NCBI GenBank assembly: GCA_000818945.1
Contig: KN805383.1
Location: forward strand, 506,552 to 570,551
Source of the DNA: Schizochytrium sp. CCTCC M209059
Taxonomy: Eukaryota; Sar; Bigyra; Thraustochytrida; Thraustochytriidae
Length of the DNA stretch: 64,000 nt
Direction of reading: 5' to 3'
The notes below the pieces were generated by a model that saw only the letters and a program-made list of their open reading frames with translations, did not search any database and had not been told where the DNA came from. Both the position numbers and the translations under genes were made by a program. Positions 29,363 to 38,973 of this stretch are shown here, one piece after another. Position 1 is the first letter of the stretch; every line of letters starts with the position of its first letter.

Positions 29363-30313
29363 TCAAAAGACACGCCACGAGGAGTGCGACGCATCCTTGA
29401 AAGACTGACGCCTTGTGATGGGTCCAGGTCTCGCAGGGGCCGGGACCATTGGTTCCATACGCGACTGACCAGAGGATGTTGCTACTGCTGCTGCTCCTGA
29501 TGATGATGATGTTGCCAATGCCGAGGCTGCCGCGCCTTTCTCGTTCGGACTGTTGTCCTCCTCATCCTCCTCTTCCTCCTCATCCTCCTCGTCGTCGTCA
29601 CTGCCCACGGCATCCGGAGCTTCTTCCTTCACCTCGAGGTCCTCTTCGTCCTCCTCGCCGATGCCAGTAGCGCTATCTTCGATTGTCGTCACACCACCAC
29701 TCATGGTCTTGGCGTGACGCACCCCTTCCGGTCCAACAGCATCGGCATCGTCCTCGTCATCATCCTCATCACAGTCGTTGACGTCATCTTTGTTGACGTT
29801 TCCCGTTTTCGCGTTATCGTCCGCTTTGCTCGCTTCCTGTTCAGCTTCGTTTTCGCTGTTGCTGTCATTGGGTCCATCGCCTTCTTCGTCCTGGTCAAAG
29901 ACGTGGGTGTCGGCAGGTTCGGTTACCAGATCAAGCGACGACGTCGTGTGCAAGAGCATCGAGGAGACTGGAAACATAAGCGAATGCTTGCGCGAGATCT
30001 TGGGCGGTCGCGATGCCGTACCCTCGGAGCTACCTTGGCCTTCATCGTCTTGAGATTTGCCCACATCGGTCTTTTTCGCGCTTCGTGTCTTGCGGCCTTT
30101 TCGTTTGGCGCTCGCCTGCTGCTCGAGGCTGTCTCCGCTTTCGCCTTCGGCGTCGCAGTCGCCAGAAAGAGCAGGAAACATGCCAAGCGTGTTGGATCGA
30201 ATTAAGAGCGGGGTGCTTTCATCCATGCTCGGCTCCACGAGAATCTTGTCGCGGGGCTTCGGGAAAGGCGTCGTCGGTTCGACAGCAGTGGCTGTCTTGG
30301 CTGTTTCCGCCAT
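29363..30313 (-). CDS. Acidic, intrinsically disordered protein, unidentified
   Basis: 316 residues from the ATG at 30313; the frame upstream runs through GC-rich leader and the N gap and is ignored. The first half is polar with a basic patch (KRKGRKTRSAKK, about 70-81). The second half holds long Asp/Glu runs (about 180-192 and 238-253) and a Ser/Ala stretch. Short basic-Ser/Thr motifs recur: IRSNTLGMF, SRKHSLMF and TRRQSF near the C-terminus. They look like kinase (AGC or CaMK type) or 14-3-3 sites; this is inference. No folded domain is visible. The acidic run recalls histone-binding or nucleolar proteins but gives no specific family. Divergent from the pseudouridine synthase gene. Confidence 0.65.
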   Translation of the reverse strand: MAETAKTATAVEPTTPFPKPRDKILVEPSMDESTPLLIRSNTLGMFPALSGDCDAEGESGDSLEQQASAKRKGRKTRSAKKTDVGKSQDDEGQGSSEGTASRPPKISRKHSLMFPVSSMLLHTTSSLDLVTEPADTHVFDQDEEGDGPNDSNSENEAEQEASKADDNAKTGNVNKDDVNDCDEDDDEDDADAVGPEGVRHAKTMSGGVTTIEDSATGIGEEDEEDLEVKEEAPDAVGSDDDEEDEEEEEDEEDNSPNEKGAAASALATSSSSGAAAVATSSGQSRMEPMVPAPARPGPITRRQSFKDASHSSWRVF

Positions 30314-31233
30314 TTTTCCTTGGGACCGAAAAAGGAATCCCTGGCGCAGCACCCTTTTTTGCAACGCGCAGCGGCGAGGACGCCGAGGGAGGTGAGGTGA
30401 GGCAGGCGGATTCGCAATAGGGCCGTCCTCGGACGCGCTCGTTCTCGTTCTCGCCTGGTCCTCTGCTTCACAAGACGTCAAAGCGAGAGAGAGAGAGATA
30501 CAGTGGGCAATGTTCGCTCCCTCACCGTCGATTCGATCTCGTCGCGAGCCGCCCCGCGAACGAGCCCGACGCGGCTGCTCTCTGCCGCTGCGTTCGAGCG
30601 CGCTGCGTCCGCTGCTCTTGCCGCCGCGCCTGGCCGCGACGCCGTCGCCGCCGGTACTGCTCCGCCGGGCCCGGCCTCTCGCACGCGCTCCAGATCTGTT
30701 CGTGTGTCCGAGTCCCCTTGGACGGACGATCGGCCAGCCCAAGACAAGCAGAGGGAGGGCGCGCGTGCGCGATCCGCGGGGGCGGGGNNNNNNNNNNGGG
30801 GGGGAGGGGCGCGAGGGGTCTCTGTCCGCGGCGCGGGGCCGGTCCTCGGTCGCCCGAGTTCTTCGCCGCGCAGCGGCCGCCAGCAGCAGCCAGCAGTGCG
30901 TCAATCAGAAAGAAAGAAGAAGGCCAGCCGGGTTCGCGCTCTACTGCTGCTTACGAGTGACCGCTCGCACACATAGGCCCCCGCCATCTATGGAACGGAG
31001 AACAGAACAGTATGTAGAACCATAATGGAACGATTGCGGAACCTTAATACTCTGGTCGAAGTGGCGGCGGGCGTGGTGGGGGTGGTGGAGCGAGCGGTGA
31101 AGAAGGCCTGCAGACTGCGAGCAAGTCCCTGGTCGTTGTTGGGTCGAGCAAGAAGTCCCGGTGGAGCAGCCGGCGGGGAGGTTCGTCGAACGTAAGTAAG
31201 CAGGCAAACTTCGCAAACAAGCAGGCGTGAGCA
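30314..31233. promoter_or_regulatory. Divergent intergenic region with an assembly gap
   Basis: 920 nt between two head-to-head genes. A run of ten N at 30788-30797 is flanked on both sides by G runs, so the true length is unknown. No gene seen. A shared promoter is inferred from orientation. Confidence 0.55.
30788..30797. other. Assembly gap (10 N) inside a G-rich tract
   Basis: The flanks are GGGGGCGGGG on the left and GGGGGGGAGGGG on the right, a classic sequencing stop. Confidence 1.
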
Positions 31234-32418
31234 ATGCGGGCTGCTCGAGGGCTCTTGCGGAGTCACCGCACGGCGGCAGCGAGGTGGGCGGCTGCGCCGA
31301 AGCGGAGCTCGAACCTTGGCTTGCGTCAAGGTAGCTTCTTTGTCTCGACGTTTCGTGTTCCGCCTTCGCAAATCTCGACATCATGGACTCCGACGAGCTC
31401 GTTACGATCCATTAGCAGCAGCACATCGGGGACGACAACAACATCAGGTTCATCGCCAACCTCGCCTCCGAATAACGAGAATGAGCACTTTGAGGAGAAC
31501 CAAGGCAATGATGCGACGTTGGAGACACCGAAGACGAGCGTACGGCTTGCCAAATATCTTGCGGACGCCCGCGTATGCTCGCGACGCGAAGGCGAACGTC
31601 TCATTGAGGAGGGCAAGGTTTTGGTGAATGGCGGCGTCGGCAGCGTGACGAGCTTCGTCACGGACAATGATGTCATCAAGGTCGACGGAGAAGTCGTGAC
31701 CAAGGCTACAGCCGAAAAATTCAGTGGCGACGTGTTCTTGTGCTACAAGCTACGCGGCGAGCTCGTCACATACCGGGATCCTAAAGGTCGGCCCACGCTG
31801 TTTTCGCGACTCGAGTCGATGGGTCTGCCACCAAATCTCATTTCTGTGGGTCGTCTCGATTTTGAGAGTGAGGGACTTATTCTCTTGACGACGAACGGGG
31901 CCTTTGCGCGCTACATGGAGCTTCCGCAAAATAACATTGTGCGAAAATATCGCGCGCGGGTGAGCCGCGGTGTTTTTACGGAAAAGCACCAGGATCGGCT
32001 CATTCAAGGCGTCACGGTGGAAAATGGTACCGAGTATAGGCCCATCGTCGCAGTGACGCGTCACACGGAACGCAAGCACCGACAGCAAATCAAAAAGGAA
32101 GAAAAGTCGAAAAAGAACAAGTCCAAGCCCATCGAGGAAATTCGCCATCAGTGGCTTGACGTTCTTGTAACGGAGGGCAAGTACAGAGAGGTCCGGCAGG
32201 CTTTGGCTTCTATGGGTCTCCATGTGGATCGTCTGATTCGAATTGAATATGGTCCCTATGCACTTGGCAGGCTCCAGCGAGGCGACGTCCTTCGTGTGCG
32301 GCGCAGAGATTTACTGGCAAAGGCTGAGGAGCGAGGCTCTAACGATGCAAAGAAGAGGGCGAACAAGAAGAACAAGAAGAAAAGAGCAACGAAAAGTGCG
32401 AACCAGCAAGAGCCATAA
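31234..32418 (+). CDS. RsuA/RluB-family rRNA pseudouridine synthase, organellar
   Basis: 394 residues. Residues 1 to about 95 are Arg/Ser/Thr-rich with few acids and look like a mitochondrial presequence plus linker. An S4 RNA-binding domain follows (about 104-150, RLAKYLADARVCSRREGERLIEEGKVLVNG-like). The catalytic domain has VGRLDFESEGLILLT with the nucleophilic Asp at 209, YRARVSRGV, and the C-terminal EGKYREVRQALASMGLHVDRLIRIEYG motif typical of RsuA/RluB/RluE/RluF. A Lys-rich tail ends the protein. Bacterial relatives modify one uridine in 16S or 23S rRNA, so a mitochondrial rRNA target is likely. A 25-residue Lys-rich insert lies around 285-305. Confidence 0.92.
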   Translation: MRAARGLLRSHRTAAARWAAAPKRSSNLGLRQGSFFVSTFRVPPSQISTSWTPTSSLRSISSSTSGTTTTSGSSPTSPPNNENEHFEENQGNDATLETPKTSVRLAKYLADARVCSRREGERLIEEGKVLVNGGVGSVTSFVTDNDVIKVDGEVVTKATAEKFSGDVFLCYKLRGELVTYRDPKGRPTLFSRLESMGLPPNLISVGRLDFESEGLILLTTNGAFARYMELPQNNIVRKYRARVSRGVFTEKHQDRLIQGVTVENGTEYRPIVAVTRHTERKHRQQIKKEEKSKKNKSKPIEEIRHQWLDVLVTEGKYREVRQALASMGLHVDRLIRIEYGPYALGRLQRGDVLRVRRRDLLAKAEERGSNDAKKRANKKNKKKRATKSANQQEP

Positions 32419-32835
32419 GTGCAAGAGCGACGATGCCTTGCTTGTACGAGCCAAAAATCGTACCCAGCATCTTCTTCTCCAGATACGTATACGTGAAACA
32501 CTGACAAATCACCTACGTGTGCCTGGAGAGAAGAATAGGGCTGGAACGACTCGCGACGCGCGATGGATGACGCCAAGAACAATTGACAAGTGTAGGAACG
32601 ATGTCAAAGAGAGGCTCTCTATGCGTCATCAGAGATCACTGAGAAGGAGAAGTACACCGACCGAGTTAAACTCTCGCGATCAAGACTTGATTAAATAAAA
32701 CATCTGCTCATGGCTTTCTTACCTCAGAAGGTGCATGCTGGTGATCTGTGGTGTATAATCAATCGGATAAGAAGAAAAGAGAATGGGTTTGTTTTTCTAA
32801 ACATGACGATCAAGAGTATACAAGCTATCAGTAAT
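32419..32835. other. Convergent intergenic region, no gene seen
   Basis: Shared 3' flanks of the pseudouridine synthase and uroporphyrinogen methyltransferase genes. AT-rich segments near 32690 and 32760-32820 may hold polyadenylation signals (ATTAAATAAAA near 32690). Confidence 0.5.
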
Positions 32836-33855
32836 CTATGCAGCCCATTGGTTGAGCGGCTCAAAGCGAACGCATCCGGCACCAGCAGTATATGCGGTGG
32901 ACGCGTCGCCGAGCGCATCAACGGCCCGGCCGACAACAATCGTGGCGGGGGACTCGACGGCCTCGGCCTCGCAGATACGCGCGATGGACTCTACAGTGCC
33001 TCGCACGGTGCGCTGTTTACTCGTAGTCGCCTTTTCAATGACGGCAACAGGTGTGCTAGATGGGTAGCCAAGCTGTGGCGATGCCAGACGTTCCATGAGC
33101 TGGGTCATGCGGCTGACGGACATGAGGAAAACCGACGTGCGGCCGGCATAATAGGGAGCCACATCTCGCGGCACGGTGTCATTCATGCCGTGCCCAGTTG
33201 CGACAATAATCTGATCTGCAACGCCGCGGGTCGTGACGGGGATGCCAGCTGCCAATGGAGCGCTCAGGCAGCTCGAAATGCCAGGAATGACTTCGACGGC
33301 AAAGCCCGCGCGACGAAAGACTGCAATCTCCTCGGCACCCCTGCCATAGAGAAATGGGTCACCACCCTTGAGCCGGACCACATCGAGTCCCTGAGCGAGA
33401 GCCGCGAGGGTCCATTCGTGCAGCTCATCTTGCGCCTTGTTGGCGCAGCCCTTGTACTTGCGCGAGAGAACAAGACGTCCATTTACGAGCGCCAAGATTT
33501 CTTGTGGCACGAGAAGATCGGCAATGACAAGGTCAGCTTCTGCGATGGCACGTCGCGCAGCCATCGTGAGAAGCGCTACATCACCTGGGCCCGCGCCCAC
33601 CAGTCTGCAGCGCGCGTTACGTTGCTCTTGCTGCAGCTGCTGTTGCTGTGTTGTTCTCGTCCTTGCGAACGGCAGGCGACGCATCGCGTTGGCAGCGCGA
33701 TTCGTTAAGCGCTTAGCCACGGAGCGTGTCCGCAAGCCATAGCCCGCGGCCTCCCACCAGCTTCCGAGCGCAAAGTAAAAGGCCACCACCAGCAAGCTCG
33801 CCAGCTGCTCCCAGACGCCGGCCTCCAGCGCCTGCCACGGCGCGAGCACGGTCAT
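32836..33855 (-). CDS. Uroporphyrinogen-III C-methyltransferase with N-terminal membrane anchor
   Basis: 339 residues from the ATG at 33855. A hydrophobic helix (about 17-37) precedes a basic and Gln-rich linker; the methyltransferase domain starts near 83. SUMT hallmarks are present: VGAGPGDVALLTMAA (about 86-100), ADLVIADLLV, VVRLKGGDPFLYGRGAEE, VIPGISS and PLAAGIPVTTRG. The enzyme transfers two methyl groups from SAM to uroporphyrinogen III, giving precorrin-2. That is the branch to siroheme, the cofactor of sulfite and nitrite reductases. The dehydrogenase/ferrochelatase part found in fused CysG proteins is absent. The membrane helix is unusual, since SUMTs are normally soluble; it could alternatively serve as an organelle-targeting element. 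Confidence 0.9.
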   Translation of the reverse strand: MTVLAPWQALEAGVWEQLASLLVVAFYFALGSWWEAAGYGLRTRSVAKRLTNRAANAMRRLPFARTRTTQQQQLQQEQRNARCRLVGAGPGDVALLTMAARRAIAEADLVIADLLVPQEILALVNGRLVLSRKYKGCANKAQDELHEWTLAALAQGLDVVRLKGGDPFLYGRGAEEIAVFRRAGFAVEVIPGISSCLSAPLAAGIPVTTRGVADQIIVATGHGMNDTVPRDVAPYYAGRTSVFLMSVSRMTQLMERLASPQLGYPSSTPVAVIEKATTSKQRTVRGTVESIARICEAEAVESPATIVVGRAVDALGDASTAYTAGAGCVRFEPLNQWAA

Positions 33856-34622
33856 CTTTCTCTCTCTGCAGATCTCCTTTCGCTCTCTCTCACTCGCGCA
33901 CGCACGCACGCACGCACGCACTCACTCGCGGGAGACGCCGGCCCGTCGAGCGCGCGCAGCCTCGCCTCGGCGTGGAGTGGTTCTGCTGCGATGGAGCGCC
34001 GTGGTCTCGAGTCTCGCTCGCCCTGGACGGTGGTGCATCATGACGCTACACCAGGCCTAGGCCTAGTAGTGTATAGCAAGTAGTTGTAGAAGTGAGAGGG
34101 AGGGAGTGGTCGGGGTCGGTGGTTCTCGCCGTTCTCGCCTTCGACGTCACGTTGGGGTGACGTCGCGACGATACCGTGCACGAAATCGTGAACGCACGCA
34201 CAATCATCGTCGTCGACGTTGATGGACTGTGGTGGATGGAGGTTCTGCTCTTGTAGCGGTCGAGGAAGACTCGAAGCAGTAGGACGAATGAATACCATGG
34301 ATGGGCCTAACAGGAAAGAAGGAAAGAGATAAAATGGTTGGGTGGGCAAATGATTTGACAGTCATCCTTTCGACCTTGGTGGAGTCAATGGTGGAGTCAA
34401 TGAGAGTCTTGGGCGCTTTGCCATGGATGGGCCTAACAGGAAAGAAGGATAGAGATGACATGGTTGGGTGGGTAAATGATTTGACAGTCATCCTTTCGAC
34501 CTTGGTGGAGTCAATGAGGGTCTTGGGTGCTCTACCATGGATGGGCCTAACAGCGAGGGATACAGATGAAATGGTTGGGCAAAAGAGACTGACAGGCATC
34601 AATGATATAATTTATGAGTCTT
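33856..34622. other. Intergenic region holding duplicated 3' end of the phosphoglycerate mutase gene
   Basis: The part near 33856-34060 is the leader of the methyltransferase gene and contains a short (CGCA)n tract at about 33898-33920. The part from about 34295 consists of tandem copies related to the last codons and 3' flank of the downstream gene (listed separately). No gene seen. Confidence 0.6.
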
Positions 34623-34660
34623 TTAGACCTTGGTGGAGTCAATGAGGGACTTGCCCGTCA
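34295..34660. repeat. Tandem repeats (114-128 bp unit) overlapping the 3' end of the phosphoglycerate mutase gene
   Basis: CCATGGATGGGCCTAACAG occurs at 34295, 34421 and 34535. GACCTTGGTGGAGTCAATGAG-like sequence, which encodes the terminal LIDSTKV of the enzyme on the minus strand, occurs at 34372, 34498 and 34626. The first unit carries an extra 12 nt duplication. The copy at 34626 is the true gene end; the other two are decayed extra copies in the 3' flank. Confidence 0.9.
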
Positions 34661-36290
34661 TGGGGCCCGGCTGCTCGATGCCAAGAATCTCGAGCAGGGT
34701 CGGCGACACATCGCAGAGCGCGCCGCTGTGGATCTTGTACTGGCGCTCCTCGCCGGTGTAATCGTTGATAAAGACAGGAACCTTGTTGAGTGTGTGAGCG
34801 GTGTGCGGGCCGCCGGTCTCCGGGTCGACCATGGTCTCGCAGTTGCCGTGGTCAGCAGTGACGATGATGGTGCCCTTGGACTTCTTCACAGATTCGAGGA
34901 TGTTGCCGAGGGCCTCGTCGCAGGTCTCCACGGCGGTGACGGCGGCCTCAAGCGAGCCGGTGTGGCCAACCATGTCCGGGGCGGCAAAGTTGCACAGCAC
35001 AAACGAGTAGTAGGGCTTGTCGCCATCCTTCTTCTCAATGGCCTCGCAGACGGCCTCGCCGATCTCGCGAGTGCCCATGGTGGGCTGGAGATCGTAGGTC
35101 TTGACCTTGGGGGACGGAATCTCGATACGGTCCTCGTTGTCAAAGGGTTCCTCGCGGCCGCCGTTGAAAAAGAAGGTGACGTGGGGACGCTTCTCGCTCT
35201 CGGCGATGCGCATCTGGCGAAGACCATTCTTGGCAATGACCTCTCCCATGGGAAGGTCGATCTCCTTCTCCTCGATGATGTTGCTCATGAACTCCGAGTG
35301 GCGCGTCGAGTACTCGACCATGCCGGTCATGTTGGCGAGCTTGACGCGCTCCGGACGTTCGGAGCCAAAGCCGAGCTCACTAGGAGGCTCCGGGTCCGCA
35401 AGTGCAGTGAGGATCTCGCGGGCGCGATCAGCGCGGAAGTTGGCGCAGAGAATGCCATCACCGTCCTTCATACCCTGGTAGTCGCCGACCACGGTGGCCT
35501 CGATAAATTCATCGCCAACGTCCTGGCCGTGCGCCTGCTTGACAGCGGCCTCCGGGGAGTCGACCGGGTCGGCCGTGCCCTTACCGCAAGCGATGACATC
35601 GTAGGCGGCGCCGACGCGCTCCCAGCGGCGGTCGCGATCCATGCTGAAGAAGCGACCAGTCACAGTGGCGACGGTGATACCCTCGTCGAGGGACTCAAGG
35701 AACTTGGGCAGGTCATTGGCGGCGTCACGGGGGCCGCAGTCACGGCCATCGGTCCAGATGTGAACCACAACGGGGACGCCGGCCTTGTTAACTTCGTTGG
35801 CGAGAGCGACGACGTGGGTGTCGAGCGCGTGGACGCCACCGGGCGACACGAGGCCCATGACGTGCGAGGTGCCGCCGGACTCCTTGAGAGCAGCAATATG
35901 GTCCTGGAGGGCCTTCTTCTTGCTGAGCTCGCCATCGCGAATGGCATTGTTGATGGTCATGATGTCCTGCCAGACGACGCGGCCGGCACCGAGGTTCATG
36001 TGGCCGACTTCGGAGTTACCAATCTGGCCGGGGGGCAGACCGACGTTCTCCTCGCAAGCCTGCAGAAAGGCCTGCTGTCCGCACTGTCCTGCACGTGCCC
36101 ACATTTTGTCAAAGTTGGGCGTGTTGGCCTGGAGCACGGCGTTGTACTGCATGCGCTCGTTGTAGCCCCATCCGTCCAGGATGCACAGAATGGCCTGCTT
36201 GTGCTCGGGCCCCTTGGCGGGCCCGCTCAGCGCGCGTGCGCCGCGCACGGCGGCTGCCCACGTTGTGCGCCTCGCTCCAGCCAGCATCAT
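34623..36290 (-). CDS. Cofactor-independent phosphoglycerate mutase, mitochondrial
   Basis: 555 residues from the ATG at 36290 (a second Met follows directly). The first 25 residues (MMLAGARRTTWAAAVRGARAL) form a mitochondrial presequence. The enzyme body begins KQAILCILDGWGYNE, with metal-ligand DGWG. IGNSEVGHMNLGAGR carries the phosphorylated Ser near 93. VHIWTDGRDCGPRDA, FRADRAREI, and the second metal site VTADHGNCETM (with NFAAPDMVGHTGSLEA) are all intact. It converts 3-phosphoglycerate to 2-phosphoglycerate with Mn/Zn and no 2,3-bisphosphoglycerate. The upstream in-frame extension to 36527 is low-complexity leader. The antisense strand is open along most of the gene, a sign of strong codon bias and probably high expression. 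Confidence 0.96.
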   Translation of the reverse strand: MMLAGARRTTWAAAVRGARALSGPAKGPEHKQAILCILDGWGYNERMQYNAVLQANTPNFDKMWARAGQCGQQAFLQACEENVGLPPGQIGNSEVGHMNLGAGRVVWQDIMTINNAIRDGELSKKKALQDHIAALKESGGTSHVMGLVSPGGVHALDTHVVALANEVNKAGVPVVVHIWTDGRDCGPRDAANDLPKFLESLDEGITVATVTGRFFSMDRDRRWERVGAAYDVIACGKGTADPVDSPEAAVKQAHGQDVGDEFIEATVVGDYQGMKDGDGILCANFRADRAREILTALADPEPPSELGFGSERPERVKLANMTGMVEYSTRHSEFMSNIIEEKEIDLPMGEVIAKNGLRQMRIAESEKRPHVTFFFNGGREEPFDNEDRIEIPSPKVKTYDLQPTMGTREIGEAVCEAIEKKDGDKPYYSFVLCNFAAPDMVGHTGSLEAAVTAVETCDEALGNILESVKKSKGTIIVTADHGNCETMVDPETGGPHTAHTLNKVPVFINDYTGEERQYKIHSGALCDVSPTLLEILGIEQPGPMTGKSLIDSTKV

Positions 36291-38475
36291 CTTGACCTCG
36301 CGCTCGCTTCTCCTTTTTCTTCTTTCTGCGACTGGCGGACCGCTGGACTGTCTGCTGCTGCCGTCGCCGCTGCTGCTGCCGCTGCTGCAGTCGCTGGTCG
36401 CCTCCGGTCTCCGCTTTTGTGATTGCTTGCTGCTCGTCGCGGCACGGGCAGCAGCGACACTGTATCTCTCTGCCTCCCTTACTCTCTCTCTCTCTCTCTC
36501 ACTCTCTGTGTGTGTCTCCTTGTCCAAGTCTCTGCGTCACTGCTACGTATAGCAGCTGGCATCGGAAGCCCGACTTGCGTACGGGCGAATTTCCACTTGC
36601 GACGCCGCGCCCAAGTGCGCTATCGCGGCGGCCAAATCCGGTGTCCCGGCTAAGCTCCGAGCGCGACCAAGATTTTTTGGCAACGCGCGCGTCACAGGCC
36701 AGGAGTCACGGCACGTTAGTTGGGTGACGAGGTCGCTTGCCGCCATGCCGCTGCCACGTACGCAGGATGCATCATGCCGGAACGCGGTAACTTGGCCTGT
36801 GCCGACGTCTAAACTATCTCGTTCTCTGGTGGCTCGGCTGACTGGCCATGGTGGCTGGCCGTCGCCACGCACGACCTCGTCGACAAGACACAATATACCA
36901 CGGCACAAGACAAAACCACCAAGCCGAGCTGGCGCACAACGTAGCACACACACGCTCGAGGAGAACGTGGCGCACACGAACGAGAACTGTAAGTCCAGCG
37001 AGGTCCCGGCGATGCACAGCACAGCATAGCACAGCACAGAACTAACACCCATTGCGGCTGGTGGTATCGCACGTCGAATCATCAACAGCCTGATGTGTGC
37101 GATCGAAAACCTGGGGTCATTTGGCCCCTTGGTTGGCGGGGTCATCTCATACATTATCCATCGAAGACAATCAGCCAGCTATGGATGATGCCAAGTTTAT
37201 GGATGTAATGCTTGCTTGCTTCATGGCTGGCTGGACGGACGGACGGACGAACGAACGATCTCGTGTCCGCGGTCGGTGACGACGCGGTAGCTCAGCGTGG
37301 CACGTATGCGATGACAACGAAGAAGAGCCGCGTCTGCTATTGTAACGACGGGTTCGTCGACGAGCGTTTGCATGAATTCAGGGCCACCCGACGAACGACT
37401 TACATCCATACTATTCCTCGACAGCCATCTGACAGGGCAGGGCTGCAAGCAACGAAGCGACCTCGCGCTCGAGGCAGAGGCCAGCGTCGCTGCTCTTCGG
37501 CGGCTGGATCGGCCCCGCCCGAGGCGCGGCGGCTGAGCCCTGCGAGCAGCTCGGCGAGTCTTGCCTTGCTTGCTTGCAGTCGTCGTTGCGAGGCCGAGTC
37601 TCGCGCGGGTCCCGTGGGGTCGGCCCGAGGTCGGGCGGACCTCGCTACGTACAACAAACAACACCTCGCTCGCAAAAGCGAGCAGCAGCAGCCAGCAGCT
37701 AGCTATCTAGCTATCTAGCTAACCCTCGCCGTCGCCGTCCCAGGCCGTCCCCGTGCTCGTCGAGGTCGTCGGCAGAACCGGAACGCAAGTCCACAAGGCA
37801 AGCTGCGCGAAGGAAGGCTTGCGCATTCCCGAGCTCGGATTCCGCCATCCTCGACAGCGTCTGCGGCATCATTTTCCATTCATCCATTCATTCATTCATT
37901 CACCACTGACCGCGCCTCTGCCCCGCGAACCCGCGTGCGAAGATACGACCCGACCCAACCCGACGCGACGCGACGCGACCTGCAGCGCAGCGCGGCGCGC
38001 ATATCGTCGCCGCGCGCATATCGTCGCCGCGCATATCGTCGCCGCGCGCGTCGCTCGGTCGATCGGTCTGTCGGTCGGTCGATCGTCCCGGCCGGCATTC
38101 GCCTCGCGTCACGCATATCTCGTTTCGCATACAGACATATCCATCCATCTTGACCTCGACGCTCTCTCGCGCCCGCCCGCGCACGGAGGTCTCGCGCGGC
38201 GCAGAGCAGCAGCGGCGGCCAGCGCGCAGGCCTCGTCTCCCCCGTCGCGGCCCGGCGAAGAAGGCGGAGAAGGCGCGGGCGAGGAGCGGCGGCATCGACG
38301 CGCCGAGGTCCTGGCGGCCCTCCCAAGTACCAGATCGGAGACGTCTTCGAGGCCGTCCGCGAGGAGCAGCAGCGACAAGAGCAAGAGCAAGAGCGAGAGC
38401 GAGAGCGAGAGCGAGAGCACGAGAGGGAGGTAAACCCGCAACGGAATTGGGCGACCTGGGAGGAGGCGGTGCGCG
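36291..38475. other. 2.2 kb intergenic region, no gene seen
   Basis: Starts with the leader of the phosphoglycerate mutase gene, including a CT-rich tract near 36480-36510. Short repeats follow: (GCACA)n near 37014-37040, (GGAC)n/(GAAC)n near 37226-37258, CATT near 37876-37902, (GACGC)n near 37960-37980, and ATATCGTCGCCGCGC repeats near 37995-38048. All frames across it are short or repeat-driven. Confidence 0.5.
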
Positions 38476-38973
38476 ATGAGCAAGCTGCGCGCGCTGCACG
38501 CGGACATCGTCGTCCGCGACGGCCTCGAGGCCGCGACGGCGTGGTCGCCGGGCCACGGAGACCGCCTGCTCATGTTCGCGAACATTCTGCAGCGCGAGAT
38601 CGAGCAGCGGTACGGGACGCGCTGGGCCGTCGAGGAGCGCGTGGCCGCGGCGCGGTCGCACGTCGAGCTGCGCATCGACCGGGGGGGCAAGTACGGCCAC
38701 GACGGCTTTGTTCTGCAGGTCAAGAACCAGCCGTGTCCTTTCGACCCGGAGGATGAGAGCGCGGGCACGGTGTCCATCGTGCTGAGCGCGGGGTCAGAGA
38801 CGGCCATGCTCACGGCCATCTACCGCTTTATTCGCGACCTGCGCTTCATCCAGGGCCAGGTCTGTTTCCCCTCCGAGTCGCGGAGTATTACTGTCTCGTC
38901 TGTGAACACGGCGCGCCGATGGAGTCGGGACCGCCATCGGGCCTGGCCTCTGCCTCCGCCCCTCGAGCTCTGA
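38476..38973 (+). pseudogene. Possible N-terminal fragment of a glycosidase-like gene
   Basis: 165 codons from an ATG. Residues about 5-140 look like a real folded domain with the alpha/beta plan of the N-terminal domain of GH20/GH67-type hydrolases: LLMFANILQREIEQRYG, GKYGHDGFVLQVKNQ, VSIVLSAGSETAMLTAIYRFIRDLRF. The 980-residue protein 1.3 kb downstream has a comparable domain (EGYMIRTSED, SIAIRANRDRGLLFGIGRLLREM). After about residue 145 the translation becomes unlike protein, and no catalytic barrel follows in any frame to 40290. It may be a broken paralogue, or a first exon whose other exons I cannot place (a GTGAAC donor candidate lies near 38898). The relationship is inferred from pattern only. 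Confidence 0.4.

Noticed and set aside
34614..36422. 602-codon plus-strand frame opposite phosphoglycerate mutase
   Set aside because: Same explanation: the sense gene is complete and conserved, and the antisense product is Gly/Ala/Val/Leu-rich with no domain.
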